In this document: positions 1 through 7,143 of the stretch, one piece after another | Layout of the letters: each line of letters opens with the position of its first letter | How positions within the stretch are numbered: position 1 is the first letter of the stretch | Origin: Nitrosomonas sp. | GTDB taxonomy: Bacteria; Pseudomonadota; Gammaproteobacteria; Burkholderiales; Nitrosomonadaceae | DNA length: 7,787 bases | Direction: 5' to 3' | Assembly (NCBI GenBank): GCA_003514765.1 | Contig: DOOY01000293.1 | Span: forward strand, 1-7,787 | The notes under the pieces: model-generated | Told to the model about the DNA's origin: nothing | The model's database searches: none | The model's input: the letters and a program-made list of their open reading frames with translations, nothing else | Translations under genes and position numbers: made by a program

Positions 1-41
1 GATTGACTGTTGTTTTGGCACAACACCTGACGAATATTGCC

Positions 42-68
42 TTGACAGGGAAAACCACCTTATATAAG
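42..68 (+). promoter_or_regulatory. Candidate sigma-70 promoter for the lipid operon
   Basis: A perfect -35 hexamer TTGACA (42-47) is followed after 15 bp by TATAAG (63-68), a 5/6 match to the -10 box. The spacer is 2 bp shorter than the optimum, which weakens the call. A transcript from here would have a leader of roughly 190 nt before the preferred TTG start of the acyl-AMP ligase gene. No hairpin resembling a known riboswitch was seen in that leader. It is the best-looking promoter upstream of the operon but is read from consensus only. Confidence 0.35.
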
Positions 69-254
69 CTGCGCTTTGGTCAAATATGACACACTTATTT
101 TAATATTAAGAATATGTCAGCGGTCAGCGTTTGAGTAGGAATTTTCCAGCCAGCAAAAACAGAGTCAATAAAGGCATATAATCAGACTTGGCACGCATTA
201 TCAGAGTTCCTTGCTATAGGAAGCAAGATGAAAAGTACAAGTTATATTACTTCG

Positions 255-260
255 AGGGGA
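255..260 (+). promoter_or_regulatory. Ribosome binding site deciding the aasR start
   Basis: AGGGGA lies 5 nt upstream of the in-frame TTG at 266. The TTG at 188, which gives the longest ORF, has only a weak AAAGG 13 nt upstream. The 26 residues between the two candidate starts do not resemble the beginning of acyl-AMP ligases, so this site supports the shorter protein. Confidence 0.6.
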
Positions 261-265
261 AGATC

Positions 266-2089
266 TTGAGTTCGACAATAACCAAGTTGAACGCTCCGCT
301 AACGCAAGCGTTTGATTTTCAGCCTTCAAGCGAATCACAAATAATACCAACACCGACACGCAATACGCTCGCGCAACAGTTGGCAGGGTTCGATACTCTG
401 ACAAATGCACTTGAATACGCTGCGCAGGGGATAACGGGATATAACTTTTATGACGCGAAAGGTAATTTACGTTCGGTTTTATCTTACAATTTGCTTAGAC
501 AAAATGCGCGTGCATTAGCACAGCGACTATCTGGGTTTAATCTGGCTCGCGGCAGCCGTGTTGCTATAATTGCCGACACATCACCTGAATTTGTAGAATT
601 GTTTTTTGCCTGCCGCTACGCTGGCTTGGTTCCTTTCGCAATGCCGGTTCCGGTAAATCTAGGCAGTCACGGGATTTATGTGCAGCAATTGAAAGGCATG
701 CTGGAAAGCAGTCAAGCAAGCTTGGCATTTGCAAACATTGACTATATTAATTTCCTTGAAGAAGCCACTGCAAAAATATCAAATCTCAAATGGGCTGGTA
801 CACCTGCACAATTAAGAGAATTACCCGCAAAAGATGTTTCGTTACAACCCAACAGCCCTAATGAAGTTGCCTATCTGCAGTTTACATCGGGAAGTACGCG
901 CATGCCGCGCGGTGTTGTTATTACTGAACATGCGCTCATGTGTAATCTGCAAGGAATCGTTCGCAATGGACTGGAAATAAAACCCGATGACCGTTCCGCT
1001 TCCTGGTTGCCTTTCTATCATGATATGGGATTGGTAGGTCTGGTGCTAGCACCTATGGTTACACAGATATCAGTAGACTATCTTGCAACGCGTGACTTTG
1101 CAATTCGTCCCTTGCAATGGTTGAAACTGATTAGTCGTAATCGCTGCACTGTTGCTTTTAGTCAGCCTTTTGGACTCAAGTTGTGCACCATGCGTGTGCG
1201 CGAATCAGACTTAAAGGAGCTTGATCTCAGTTGTTGGCGTGCTGCGGGTATCGGCGCCGAAATGATTCGACCAGACACACTGAGAAATTTTGCAGATAAA
1301 TTTTCATCTGCCGGATTTAAAAGCAATGCTTTTTTGCCTTGTTATGGTCTTGCCGAATCGACGTTAGCCGTTACTTTCTCAAAAATCGGCAATGGATTCG
1401 ACAGTATACAGATTGACAGCAAAACGCTTATTGACAAAAGAATGGCCGTTAAATTACAAACTGTTGGGCGCAAGTACAATGAGTTTGTAAACTGTGGACA
1501 GCCTCTTCCTGGCCATACGGTCAAGGTTGTTGATGAGAATGGACTACAATTAGAAGAAAGTATGGTTGGCAGCGTTCTGGTACAAGGCGCGAGTATCATG
1601 ACTGGTTATTATAATAATCCCAAAGAAACCCAAAAAGCGCTAAAGCCTGATAATTGGCTTGATACCGGTGATATTGGTTTCTTATACGAAGGCGACTTAT
1701 ATATAACGGGGCGCCGGACAGACGTAATTATTGTTAATGGACGCAATATTAGGGCTCAAGATATTGAGGAGCTTGCAGAACAACAACCTGAAGTTAGGTC
1801 AAGAGAAGCGTCCGCATTTGGCGTTAATGATACGGATGGCACAACAACTATCGTATTGGTTATTGAATGTAGATTGACATCTGCAACAGAACGCCACTCG
1901 CTAATAAAGCGGTTGCAACAATTGGTTTATATGGCTTTTGGTGTTAACTGTATTGTGGAACTCGTTCCACCGCATACATTGCCGAGAACATCGTCGGGTA
2001 AACTATCGCGTTTTGCTGCACGCCAAGGTTATATACAACGTACAAACCTGAATGACCAACTATCTGTGGCTGAATCTGGAGATCGCTAA
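266..2089 (+). CDS. aasR: Fatty acyl-AMP ligase / acyl-ACP synthetase of a sphingolipid-type operon
   Basis: An adenylate-forming enzyme (ANL superfamily) of the FAAL type. It is expected to activate a fatty acid with ATP and pass the acyl group to a phosphopantetheine thiol, here probably the ACP two genes downstream. Numbered from TTG 266 (607 aa), visible motifs are the phosphate loop TSGSTRMPRG (207-216), the FAAL signature SWLPFYHDMG (246-255), CYGLAEST (359-366), the ATP-ribose-binding DTGD (466-469), the hinge and C-terminal lobe GRNIRAQDIE (492-501), and the A10 lysine K579 in TSSGK. The protein is full length and predicted to be cytosolic. The P-loop ends in Arg where many relatives have Lys. 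The longest open frame begins at TTG 188 (633 aa), but the ribosome binding site and family start favour 266. It is the first gene of the operon, 6 nt before the next. FAAL identity is firm; the AasR assignment rests on the neighbouring genes. A role in polyketide or lipopeptide starter loading is the alternative. Confidence 0.85.
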   Translation: MSSTITKLNAPLTQAFDFQPSSESQIIPTPTRNTLAQQLAGFDTLTNALEYAAQGITGYNFYDAKGNLRSVLSYNLLRQNARALAQRLSGFNLARGSRVAIIADTSPEFVELFFACRYAGLVPFAMPVPVNLGSHGIYVQQLKGMLESSQASLAFANIDYINFLEEATAKISNLKWAGTPAQLRELPAKDVSLQPNSPNEVAYLQFTSGSTRMPRGVVITEHALMCNLQGIVRNGLEIKPDDRSASWLPFYHDMGLVGLVLAPMVTQISVDYLATRDFAIRPLQWLKLISRNRCTVAFSQPFGLKLCTMRVRESDLKELDLSCWRAAGIGAEMIRPDTLRNFADKFSSAGFKSNAFLPCYGLAESTLAVTFSKIGNGFDSIQIDSKTLIDKRMAVKLQTVGRKYNEFVNCGQPLPGHTVKVVDENGLQLEESMVGSVLVQGASIMTGYYNNPKETQKALKPDNWLDTGDIGFLYEGDLYITGRRTDVIIVNGRNIRAQDIEELAEQQPEVRSREASAFGVNDTDGTTTIVLVIECRLTSATERHSLIKRLQQLVYMAFGVNCIVELVPPHTLPRTSSGKLSRFAARQGYIQRTNLNDQLSVAESGDR

Positions 2090-2095
2090 TCCATC

Positions 2096-3007
2096 ATGCA
2101 AAAATTAGTAGCCGTTACAGGTGCTACTGGTTTTATTGGTCATAGATTGATTAACAGGCTTGCCAGTGATGGTTGGACAGTCAGAGCACTGACACGAAAA
2201 AAAAAAGAAAATACAAATGTCATACAATGGATATATGGCGATTTAAGTAATTTATCGGCATTAGCTGATCTTACTCATGGCATTTCAGCAATCGTTCATT
2301 GCGCCGGTGCAGTGAGAGGTAGTTCATTTGATGAGTTTGTTCATACAAATGTCAAAGGAACAGAAAATTTACTCAATGCAGCTACTAACCGAAACCAACA
2401 TCCTCGCTTCTTATTTATTTCATCATTAGCTGCCAGACAACCAGATTTATCTTGGTATGCTCAGAGCAAACATCTGGCTGAACAACAGGTTATCAATCAT
2501 GCCACTGACCTATCTTGGACGATTTTTCGTCCGACCGCGGTTTACGGTCCTGGCGACAAAGAACTAAAGTCACTTTTTAAAGCAACCAGCAGAGGTTTAC
2601 TGCCCGTTGTAGGAAAACCGAATAATCGATTTGGGCTCATTCACGTTGATGATCTGGTTGCGGCAATTCAGTTCTGGTTGAATATTGAAACTCCATGCAA
2701 CGACATTTTTGAGCTAGATGACGGCACGCCAAATGGCTATAGTTTTGAATCTCTGGCGAGCCTAGCGCAAGAAGTATGGAAAAAACCTGTTCGTTGTATA
2801 ATGATTCCACATACATTCATTAAAAATGCCGCTATATTGAATCTCTGGTTAGCACGCATTTTTAATTATTCTCCCATGCTAACACCTGGAAAAGTTAAAG
2901 AGCTGCAACATCATGACTGGGTATGTGATAATACACCACTCATGCATGCATTGCCTGGCTGGAAGCCTAGTGTTCGTTTGCATGAATCATTACCATTAAT
3001 TATTTAA
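2096..3007 (+). CDS. cerR: NAD(P)-dependent epimerase/dehydratase family protein, probable ceramide/3-keto reductase
   Basis: A 303-aa extended short-chain dehydrogenase/reductase. The N-terminal Rossmann loop GATGFIG (9-15) binds NAD(P), SS (109-110) and Y121-x3-K125 form the catalytic site, and FRPTAVYGPGD (144-154) is the typical substrate-side motif of the epimerase family. No signal peptide or clear membrane span is seen, although residues 241-257 are rather hydrophobic. In the Caulobacter sphingolipid cluster a protein of this class (CerR) reduces the 3-keto group of the intermediate. By position between an acyl-AMP ligase and an ACP/SPT pair, the same role is inferred here. The gene starts at ATG 2096, 6 nt after the upstream stop, with GGAG (2078-2081) inside the preceding gene at a rather long 14-nt spacing. 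Codons 34-37 contain a run of ten A residues (2197-2206), a possible slippage site. A sugar-nucleotide epimerase activity cannot be excluded from sequence alone. Confidence 0.75.
   Translation: MQKLVAVTGATGFIGHRLINRLASDGWTVRALTRKKKENTNVIQWIYGDLSNLSALADLTHGISAIVHCAGAVRGSSFDEFVHTNVKGTENLLNAATNRNQHPRFLFISSLAARQPDLSWYAQSKHLAEQQVINHATDLSWTIFRPTAVYGPGDKELKSLFKATSRGLLPVVGKPNNRFGLIHVDDLVAAIQFWLNIETPCNDIFELDDGTPNGYSFESLASLAQEVWKKPVRCIMIPHTFIKNAAILNLWLARIFNYSPMLTPGKVKELQHHDWVCDNTPLMHALPGWKPSVRLHESLPLII
2197..2206 (+). repeat. A10 homopolymer inside cerR
   Basis: Ten consecutive A residues, spanning the last base of CGA (Arg34) and three AAA Lys codons, followed by GAAAA. It lies early in the gene, just after the nucleotide-binding loop, where a gain or loss of one base would truncate the protein. 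It is the longest homopolymer I noticed in the coding part of the window. Confidence 0.95.
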
Positions 3008-3036
3008 CACTAGGGACTTATAGGCTCTAATGATTT

Positions 3037-3291
3037 ATGACAGAAAGTAATTACGATGAAATTATGCAACTACTCTGTGATCGCTTAAGCAATTTAACAA
3101 GCTCTGAAGTTGCCATAACAGCTGAAACTAACCTCATTAGTGAGTTATCAATTGATTCAATTAAGCTACTAAACCTTATCATGGAAATTGAAGATACATT
3201 TGATATTTCTATTCCCATCAATGCGCTGGCTGACGTACAAACAGTCCATGAACTGGCTAGCCTCATATCCAGAATTAAATCAACGCACTAA
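3037..3291 (+). CDS. acpR: Stand-alone acyl carrier protein
   Basis: An 84-aa acidic, mostly helical protein with the 4'-phosphopantetheine attachment motif ELSIDSIKLL, the modified serine being S41 (D40-S41-I42, in place of the commoner DSL). Helix III and IV residues such as MEIEDTFDISIP (49-60) fit the ACP fold. It is too divergent and wrongly placed to be the housekeeping AcpP, which sits with fab genes. Its position between the reductase gene and the serine palmitoyltransferase-like gene suggests a dedicated carrier loaded by the ligase encoded first in the operon, delivering acyl-ACP to the synthase. ATG 3037 follows a 29-nt gap with only weak Shine-Dalgarno candidates (GGG near 3013, AGG at 3022-3024). 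Its stop codon directly abuts the ATG of the next gene. ACP identity is firm, and the acyl chain carried is unknown. Confidence 0.9.
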   Translation: MTESNYDEIMQLLCDRLSNLTSSEVAITAETNLISELSIDSIKLLNLIMEIEDTFDISIPINALADVQTVHELASLISRIKSTH

Positions 3292-4482
3292 ATGAATTTA
3301 CTTGAAAAACTTGATGCAGCTGCCACCGCTAGAAAATCGCTTCTACCAGATGGTGTAGGTGCTTTTGGAATCCCAATTGAAGAAGTATACTCTGCAACCG
3401 AAGCCAGAATTGCCGATCGTCGCGTGCTTTTACTTGGAACAAATAACTATTTGGGTTTGACCTTCTCACCTGAATGTATACAAGCTGCACATAAAGCACT
3501 TGATACAGAAGGTACCGGTACAACTGGGTCACGAATGGCCAATGGCAGTTATTTTGGTCACCGTGCGCTTGAAAAAGAATTTGCCGATTTCTACGAATGC
3601 TGTGCCGGCATCGTGTTTACAACCGGTTACCAAGCGAATCTGGGTACTATATCAGGTCTGGTCGGTCGCGGCGATACAGTACTGATAGATGGTGACTCAC
3701 ATGCCAGCATCTATGACGGTTGCATTCTAAGTGGGGCGGAAATTATCCGCTTCCGGCATAATGACATGGTCGATATGGAAAAACGTTTGCGTCGTCTCGG
3801 GGACCGGACAAAAACCACATTGATCATTGTCGAAGGCATATATAGCATGCTAGGAGACCAAGCACCTCTGGCAGAGATTGTACAACTGAAAAACAAATAC
3901 AGCTGCACACTATTACTTGATGAAGCGCATTCTCTGGGTGTTTTGGGCGAAACAGGCCAAGGCTTGGTTGAGAAAACAGGATTATTGAAAGAAATCGATT
4001 TTATCACAGGCACATTCAGCAAAAGTTTGTGCAGTATAGGTGGATTTTGTGTCAGCAACCATCCACAACTTGATCAGTTACGTTATATCAGCCATCCCTA
4101 TATTTTCACCGCATCACCCTCGCCTGCAACAATTGCATCAACACGGGCCGCATTAAAATTATTGCGAAATGGCAGTGACTTGCGAAAGCAGCTCTGGAAA
4201 AATTGCACGCAACTTTATACACAACTTGATGCGGTAGGCTATAGGCTCGGTCCTGAGCCTGGTCCAGTGATTGCGGCGATACTCGACAACCCTCGTCAAG
4301 CGCTACAACTTTGGCATGGCTTATTGGAACATAATATTTACGTGAACTTGATTCTACCGCCGGCTGCTCCGGATGGAAAATCGCTAGTACGATGCAGCGT
4401 CAATGCTGCGCATACAACCGAGCAAATAGCTCATGTGAGTGAAACGTTTGAAAAACTATATCAGCAGTTTTTATCTGTCTAA
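3292..4482 (+). CDS. spt: Serine palmitoyltransferase-like alpha-oxoamine synthase (PLP)
   Basis: A 396-aa fold-type I PLP enzyme of the alpha-oxoamine synthase family (SPT, BioF, Kbl, HemA). It is predicted to condense an acyl thioester with an amino acid with loss of CO2. Visible residues are the glycine-rich GTGTTGSRMANGS (74-86), H137 in DSHAS that stacks on PLP, D210 and H213 in LLLDEAHSLG, and the Schiff-base lysine K244 in TFSKS. The C-terminal PPAAP (356-360) followed by R367 in LVRCSVNAAHT is closer to the PPATP...R pattern of bacterial serine palmitoyltransferases than to BioF or Kbl. The length matches bacterial SPT, and there is no membrane anchor. The neighbouring ACP, acyl ligase and reductase genes support 3-ketosphinganine-type synthesis from acyl-ACP. 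ATG follows the upstream TAA with no gap and no clear ribosome binding site, implying translational coupling. Alternatives are a synthase using another amino acid, or an autoinducer (CqsA-like) enzyme. The family is certain; the substrate is inferred. Confidence 0.82.
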   Translation: MNLLEKLDAAATARKSLLPDGVGAFGIPIEEVYSATEARIADRRVLLLGTNNYLGLTFSPECIQAAHKALDTEGTGTTGSRMANGSYFGHRALEKEFADFYECCAGIVFTTGYQANLGTISGLVGRGDTVLIDGDSHASIYDGCILSGAEIIRFRHNDMVDMEKRLRRLGDRTKTTLIIVEGIYSMLGDQAPLAEIVQLKNKYSCTLLLDEAHSLGVLGETGQGLVEKTGLLKEIDFITGTFSKSLCSIGGFCVSNHPQLDQLRYISHPYIFTASPSPATIASTRAALKLLRNGSDLRKQLWKNCTQLYTQLDAVGYRLGPEPGPVIAAILDNPRQALQLWHGLLEHNIYVNLILPPAAPDGKSLVRCSVNAAHTTEQIAHVSETFEKLYQQFLSV

Positions 4483-4546
4483 GGATCAAAAAAAGAACAA
4501 TGAATCCATAATATGTCCCCCACTTATACCAGCAATGAATTGGCGC

Positions 4547-5209
4547 CTATCGTAAACTGATAACGGGCCAACCATTCTTATCAGCATGCTTCTTTAATGT
4601 AGCATCAGGGTCAACAGCAACAGGATGCGTAACCTTACTCAACAGTGGCAGATCGTTCAATGAATCACTGTAAAACCAGCTTTGTAAAAATGATAACCAG
4701 GTAAGATTATGCTGATCCAACCAGTTCTCCAGGCGCTGAATCTTTCCTTCTCTAAAACAGGGAATGCCTGTGACCTTACCAGTAAATTCACCATCTTTTT
4801 CTTCCGGTTCTGTAGCAATCAAATTTGTGATACCTAAATTCAGTGCAATCGGCGTGGTTACAAAACTGTTTGTTGCAGTGATAATAATACAAAGATCGCC
4901 ATCCAGCATATGACCTTCTATCAATTTGCGCGTACCTGGCGCAATCAATGGCACGATCTTTTTCTTGATAAATTCGCGCCGCCACTCTTCTAACTGATAT
5001 CGTGGATGCCGTGACAACGGCTTGAGCTGGAAGTCCAGAAATTCGTGAATATCCAGTGTCCCCGCCTTATATTGCTCGTAGAATTCCAGATTTCGCGCTT
5101 CATGTAATTCACGATCAAGCGCTTTCTTTTCAATCAAGAATTGTGCCCATTCAAAATCACTGTCACCTGCAATTAAGGTATTATCCAAATCAAATAATGC
5201 TAGTTTCAT
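4547..5209 (-). CDS. HAD-IB family phosphatase (SerB-like)
   Basis: A 220-aa haloacid dehalogenase superfamily hydrolase of subfamily IB, the group containing phosphoserine phosphatase and several small-molecule phosphatases. Motif I is FDLDNT with nucleophile D7 and general acid D9, motif II is the ITATN segment (110-114), motif III is K156 in REGK, and motif IV is YSDSLNDLPLL with D182 and D186 for Mg2+. An all-helical cap follows motif I (about 18-85). All catalytic residues are present, so it should be active, but the substrate cannot be told. A gene of this type directly after hda is common in Betaproteobacteria. It starts at ATG 5209, 17 nt after the hda stop, with an AGAAAGA purine run overlapping the hda stop, and is probably co-transcribed with hda. 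It converges on the lipid operon, and nothing shows that it takes part in that pathway. Confidence 0.85.
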   Translation of the reverse strand: MKLALFDLDNTLIAGDSDFEWAQFLIEKKALDRELHEARNLEFYEQYKAGTLDIHEFLDFQLKPLSRHPRYQLEEWRREFIKKKIVPLIAPGTRKLIEGHMLDGDLCIIITATNSFVTTPIALNLGITNLIATEPEEKDGEFTGKVTGIPCFREGKIQRLENWLDQHNLTWLSFLQSWFYSDSLNDLPLLSKVTHPVAVDPDATLKKHADKNGWPVISLR

Positions 5210-5226
5210 GATAATTAATTATCTTT

Positions 5227-5904
5227 CTAAGATATTCCATGTAACAATTTCCTCAATAAAGGGATGGTAATTTGGCGCTGATGGACTAAAGAATATCTGT
5301 CTAATGCATCCAGTGTCATCATAAGTGATGGCAAATCTCGTTTGACATGGCGCAACAAATACCAACAAATTTCTTTTTGTAGATTAAAACCGCGCTCAAT
5401 TGCATGCCTTTGCAAGGCCTGTATTTTTTCTTCCTCTGTTAGTTCATGAACCTGATAAACCAACCCCCACCCTAATCGTGTTACCAAATCTCGCCGAAGA
5501 TTCAACTGCGCAGGCGCCAAAGCGCCACTTACTAACAGGAAAGTATTTCCATCTTCCCGTATTTGATTATAAATATTAAACAATGTTATCTGAGCATCGG
5601 CCCGCAAGCGCTCAACATCATCAATAGCCACACAACCGAGATCATCGGTAAATTGAAATTCCTGTGTTATTTCAGCGGGAAAATAGTAAGCGACAGATTC
5701 TCTTTGTAGAAAATATTCGATGACAGCTTGCAGCAGATGACTCTTTCCACACCCTAACTTCCCCCAGATATAAACAAAGCGTTCTTTTTCCTGAGCACGA
5801 ATGATTTTTTTAAGCATCTGCAACAATTCAAGATTGCGGCCCGGCACAAAATTAGCCAGTGAGGGCCCCACTGACGGTTTAATATCTAGTAACAATTGTG
5901 TCAT
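5227..5904 (-). CDS. hda: DnaA regulatory inactivator Hda
   Basis: A 225-aa AAA+ protein homologous to DnaA domain III. Bound to the DNA polymerase III beta clamp, Hda stimulates ATP hydrolysis by DnaA and so limits re-initiation of replication. The N-terminal QLLLDI (3-8) fits the clamp-binding motif. Other features are Walker A GKLGCGKS (48-55), Walker B VAIDD (92-96), a sensor 1 region LLVSG (123-127), the arginine-finger box around R143 in VTRLGWG, and sensor 2 KRDLPSL with R189. It is short, as expected for Hda, and lacks the DNA-binding domain of DnaA. ATG 5904 is the only possible start because an in-frame stop lies two codons upstream and the clamp motif must be terminal. No good Shine-Dalgarno precedes it. 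It lies 88 nt downstream of the permease gene, as is usual in this lineage. Confidence 0.92.
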   Translation of the reverse strand: MTQLLLDIKPSVGPSLANFVPGRNLELLQMLKKIIRAQEKERFVYIWGKLGCGKSHLLQAVIEYFLQRESVAYYFPAEITQEFQFTDDLGCVAIDDVERLRADAQITLFNIYNQIREDGNTFLLVSGALAPAQLNLRRDLVTRLGWGLVYQVHELTEEEKIQALQRHAIERGFNLQKEICWYLLRHVKRDLPSLMMTLDALDRYSLVHQRQITIPLLRKLLHGIS

Positions 5905-5992
5905 TGACTAAGCGGAAATTTGCATTTTCACTTTAAGAAGAAATTGAATTCCAAACAATCTGTTATTGTATTTAGCCAAACTGTTCAGCCTG

Positions 5993-7057
5993 TTAATTGT
6001 AAAAATCGCTTTCCAGATAGCGTTGTTGGATATGTCGCAGCCAAACCAATAAAACTGCACTCACTGGCAACGCCAGCAAAATACCAAAGAACCCAAACAA
6101 TTGTCCGAACGCGAGCAATGCAAAAATAACCATAACCGGGTGTAAGCCAATCCTATCACCTACCAGCCAAGGGGTTATTACCATACCTTCCACTAATTGA
6201 CCTACTGCAAACACAATCCACACCGGTATAACTTCAGTCCAACCTTGAAACTGCATGAATGCTGCTAGTGTAGCTAAAGTGAGTCCTACAATCGTTCCTA
6301 GATAGGGCACAAACACCAGAAGCCCTGCTACAAGCCCAATCGGTAAAGCAAATTCCAATCCAGCCAACCATAATCCGGTAATATAAATAATGCACATGAT
6401 AAAAATCACGGATAACTGCCCGCGCAAAAACTGTGCCAAGATACGATCAGTTTCTCGCGCCAATGTAGCCACCTGATCATGCCAATAACGCGGGACTATT
6501 CCATCTATTTGTTTCACTATTTGATTCCAATCACGTAACAAATAAAATAGCACCACTGGAACAAGCAATAGATTCACAAAAAATTCGACAATTGCCATGC
6601 CACCGCTTGTTAATGACGGCAGCATCTTTGCAGCCATCCCACCAGCACTTTTCCAATGTTCGGACACAGCTTGTTTCAATAAATTCATGTCGGGTTGCAA
6701 ACTCAGATTCAATCGGGATTCAAGCCAGGGTATGACTTGATTTCTTAAAATCTCAAGATATACAGGGACTTTATCAATTAGACGACTTGCTTCCTTTTCG
6801 AATAGCGGCACCATAACTAAAATCAGCGCCGCAAATACCCCTAATAGTAGAAACATGATTAATATAGTGCCAATTGTCCGTGGGATTTTATACGCAGCCA
6901 TACGGGTAACCATGGGATTACAAATATAAGCAATCACTGCGGCCAGCAGAAAAGGAGTGAGGATTGGACTTAACAGATAAATGAGCACACCTGTCGCAGT
7001 AGCCAGCAATAGCCACCATAAATAATGTAAATCTTTTGATTGCGCTTCTACATTCAT
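5993..7057 (-). CDS. AI-2E family transporter (PerM-like permease)
   Basis: A 354-aa inner-membrane protein of the AI-2E transporter family (PF01594), which includes E. coli PerM and TqsA. Members are implicated in export of small molecules or Na+/H+ exchange, and the substrate here is unknown. Hydrophobic spans are seen at about 12-30, 31-47, 61-85, 153-174, 212-235, 236-265, 275-296 and 305-337, with a soluble segment around 86-152. Family hallmarks are FVPYLGTIVG (249-258) and the C-terminal GDRIGLHPVMVIFALLAFGQ (300-319). It starts at ATG 7057 with GGAAAGA just upstream at good spacing. It is the first gene of the minus-strand block before hda. In many Betaproteobacteria purM lies divergently next to this gene, but it is not seen here within 700 bp. 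Confidence 0.92.
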   Translation of the reverse strand: MNVEAQSKDLHYLWWLLLATATGVLIYLLSPILTPFLLAAVIAYICNPMVTRMAAYKIPRTIGTILIMFLLLGVFAALILVMVPLFEKEASRLIDKVPVYLEILRNQVIPWLESRLNLSLQPDMNLLKQAVSEHWKSAGGMAAKMLPSLTSGGMAIVEFFVNLLLVPVVLFYLLRDWNQIVKQIDGIVPRYWHDQVATLARETDRILAQFLRGQLSVIFIMCIIYITGLWLAGLEFALPIGLVAGLLVFVPYLGTIVGLTLATLAAFMQFQGWTEVIPVWIVFAVGQLVEGMVITPWLVGDRIGLHPVMVIFALLAFGQLFGFFGILLALPVSAVLLVWLRHIQQRYLESDFYN

Positions 7058-7060
7058 TCA

Positions 7061-7067
7061 TCTTTCC
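7061..7067 (-). promoter_or_regulatory. Ribosome binding site of the permease gene
   Basis: Read on the minus strand, GGAAAGA lies immediately before TGA-ATG, placing the GGA core 7 nt from the start codon. It confirms ATG 7057 as the start. An overlapping ATG four bases upstream is out of frame. Confidence 0.7.
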
Positions 7068-7143
7068 ATCAAAAATAGTTTTTTCGATAATGAATACGAA
7101 AATAAACTGGTGGAATCGCTACTCTACAATTCCAATACGCTGT

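Noticed and set aside
15..40. TGGCAC near 16-21 as a sigma-54 -24 element
   Set aside because: The expected TTGC at the -12 position is CTGA; a TTGC occurs only at 37-40, at the wrong spacing.
1..89. Frames open from the left edge (to 67 and to 89) that could be the tail of an upstream gene
   Set aside because: Two overlapping frames are both open over about 20-28 codons, neither gives a recognisable C-terminus, and a good -35 box lies inside; there is no way to choose.
3711..4058. 115-codon minus-strand frame inside the spt gene
   Set aside because: It lies wholly antisense to a well-conserved PLP-enzyme gene and has no family features.
5960..5994. Three CTGTT direct repeats and ACAAT/ATTGT arms upstream of hda, considered as DnaA boxes or an operator
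   Set aside because: No match to the DnaA box TTATCCACA, irregular spacing, and units too short to be significant in AT-rich DNA.
5920..6129. 69-codon plus-strand frame between hda and the permease gene
   Set aside because: Its second half is antisense to the permease C-terminus, it lacks a ribosome binding site and family features, and it looks like a shadow frame.
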